Origin: Tropicibacter naphthalenivorans
Lineage (GTDB): Bacteria > Pseudomonadota > Alphaproteobacteria > Rhodobacterales > Rhodobacteraceae
DNA: 64,000 nt
Assembly (NCBI RefSeq): GCF_900176475.1
Contig: NZ_FWXX01000008.1
Location: 1-64,000, forward strand
Reading direction: 5' to 3'
Part shown: in pieces, positions 62,975 to 64,000 of the stretch
How the letters are laid out: each line of letters opens with the position of its first letter
How positions within the stretch are numbered: the first letter of the stretch is position 1
Notes under the pieces: generated by a model
Seen by the model: only the letters and a program-made list of their open reading frames with translations
Told to the model about the DNA's origin: nothing
Databases searched by the model: none
Translations under genes and position numbers: made by a program

Positions 62975-64000
62975 ATGCTCAAAGCCGCCGCGCTTGGCAC
63001 TGTTGCAATTGCCGCGCAGGCGCAGGCCGAAACCATCACCTACGGCAACTTCATGCCCGCCGGTCACCCGATCAACACCCAAGCCGTCCTGCCCTTCTTT
63101 GAGCGCATGACCGAAGCCACGGGTGGCGAGATGACCCTGGACCTGCAAGCGGGCGGCGTCATCACCGGCACCAAGACCACGCTGGAAGGCATCGATTCGA
63201 ACCTTGTGACCGCGGGCTACGTCGTCGACCTGTATATCCCGTCGTCGCTGCCCTACTCGGTCACGATCACCAACCTTGGCATGAACGCCGCAAGCCCGCT
63301 GGCCGGTTCTGCCGCCGCGACCGAGCTGCACCTGACCCAGTGCCCGGGCTGCGTCGCCGAGATGGAAGATTACAACACGCGCACCTTCGCCGTGCAGCGC
63401 ATCACCGACTATACCATGTACTGCCGCGAGGGCATCGAGACCACCGCCGACATGGCAGGCAAGAACATCAAGGTCTCATCCAACTGGGGCTTGATCGTCG
63501 AAAAGCTGGGCGCGAACGCGGTCAACGTGCAGGCGTCGGAAATGTACGAAGCGTTCCAGCGCGGCCTGATCGACTGCGCCGTGGCGCCGGAAATCTGGCT
63601 GGAGCAGCGCAGCCTGTGGGACACCGCCAAGGTGGTCTTTGACCTGCCGCTGGGGGCGTTCCAGGGCGGTCACCTGATGGCGACGAACATGGACGTCTAC
63701 GAAGACTTTGATGACGCCACCAAAGAGGCCTACTTCGGCAACATGCCCAAGCCGATCACCGAGGTGAGCGCGGCCTATATCGGCGGCGACGTGTCGGCCC
63801 GCGAAAAGGCGGCGAATCACGGCGTGAAATACGTAGAGGCGGACGACGCCTTCAAGGCGATCCTCGCCGAGGCCCGCGCCGAGAACGAAGCGCTGACCAT
63901 CGCGCGCGCCAAGGACGCCGGTGTCGACAACCCCGAAGAGCTGGTGGCCAAGTTCAAAGAGCTGATCGCCAAGTGGGAAGCCATCAAGGCCGAAGTGAAC
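62975..64000 (+). CDS. TRAP transporter solute-binding protein (DctP family), 3' end cut by window edge
   Basis: 342 codons from the ATG at 62975, no stop before the window ends; family length about 340-370, so little is missing. A short Sec signal peptide (cleavage after AQAQA, about residue 18) precedes ETITYGNFMPAGHPI, a typical mature start. The family region VQASEMYEAFQRGLIDCAVAP at about 187-207 includes ligand contacts. GGGAGGAG lies 10 bp upstream of the ATG; a GTG two codons earlier is an alternative. Permease genes presumably follow outside the window; the position beside the acyl-CoA genes suggests import of a carboxylate. Confidence 0.88.
   Translation, partial: MLKAAALGTVAIAAQAQAETITYGNFMPAGHPINTQAVLPFFERMTEATGGEMTLDLQAGGVITGTKTTLEGIDSNLVTAGYVVDLYIPSSLPYSVTITNLGMNAASPLAGSAAATELHLTQCPGCVAEMEDYNTRTFAVQRITDYTMYCREGIETTADMAGKNIKVSSNWGLIVEKLGANAVNVQASEMYEAFQRGLIDCAVAPEIWLEQRSLWDTAKVVFDLPLGAFQGGHLMATNMDVYEDFDDATKEAYFGNMPKPITEVSAAYIGGDVSAREKAANHGVKYVEADDAFKAILAEARAENEALTIARAKDAGVDNPEELVAKFKELIAKWEAIKAEVN

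Overview
The window is high-GC DNA from an alphaproteobacterium, most likely a marine Rhodobacteraceae (Roseobacter-group) species. This is inferred from the repABC replication module, the fused MrpA/B antiporter, the ChvE-GguAB/GbpR sugar system, a TRAP-type binding protein and very high GC at third codon positions. The complete repABC cassette (46.9-50.5 kb, minus strand), with parS-type palindromes and an antisense RNA, places the window on a plasmid or chromid rather than the main chromosome. No rRNA, tRNA, transposase or CRISPR array was seen.

Layout: (1) 1-1.35 kb, minus: end of a homoprotocatechuate (hpa) operon, with hpaE cut by the window edge. (2) 1.56-8.3 kb, plus: seven-subunit Mrp/Pha cation/proton antiporter (A/B fused, then C-G), translationally coupled to a 4'-phosphopantetheinyl transferase. 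(3) 8.4-12.7 kb, plus: a pqi-type lipid-trafficking operon with pqiA split into two genes, a pqiB enlarged by exact 116-residue repeats, and the lipoprotein pqiC. (4) 12.7-17.7 kb: chvE-gguA-gguB sugar ABC transporter (minus) and the divergent LysR regulator gbpR. (5) 17.75-46.49 kb, minus: one uninterrupted gene for a 9577-residue, RTX-rich, calcium-binding surface or secreted protein, taking up 45% of the window. (6) 46.5-50.6 kb: repABC with partition sites, counter-transcribed RNA, probable oriV inside repC and a DnaA box. (7) 50.7-51.3 kb: a HlyC/RtxC-type toxin-activating lysine acyltransferase. (8) 51.3-64 kb: a catabolic region for an aliphatic or aromatic carboxylic acid. It holds a cupin of the manganese hydroxynitrile-lyase type, an internally deleted acyl-CoA dehydrogenase, thiolase, Zn-alcohol dehydrogenase, hotdog thioesterase, orphan permease, enoyl-CoA hydratase, MarR regulator with a palindromic operator, CaiB-type acyl-CoA racemase/transferase, nitronate monooxygenase, acyl-CoA synthetase and a TRAP solute-binding protein cut by the right edge.

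The most striking content is the pairing of the giant RTX gene with a HlyC-family acyltransferase on the other side of the replication module. The giant protein has, in order: an N-terminal RTX block; a hydrophobic, lysine-bearing segment followed by an LVIDLDGDG/EF-hand module; about 4100 residues of alternating RTX and haemolysin-related modules; cadherin-like (tandem-95) domains interrupted by a third RTX block; and a C-terminal array of 49-residue repeats (8.7 copies, alternating two subtypes) that I cannot assign to a known family. No type I secretion genes are in the window. A working hypothesis is that the plasmid carries a very large, possibly fatty-acylated RTX adhesin or effector whose secretion apparatus lies elsewhere.
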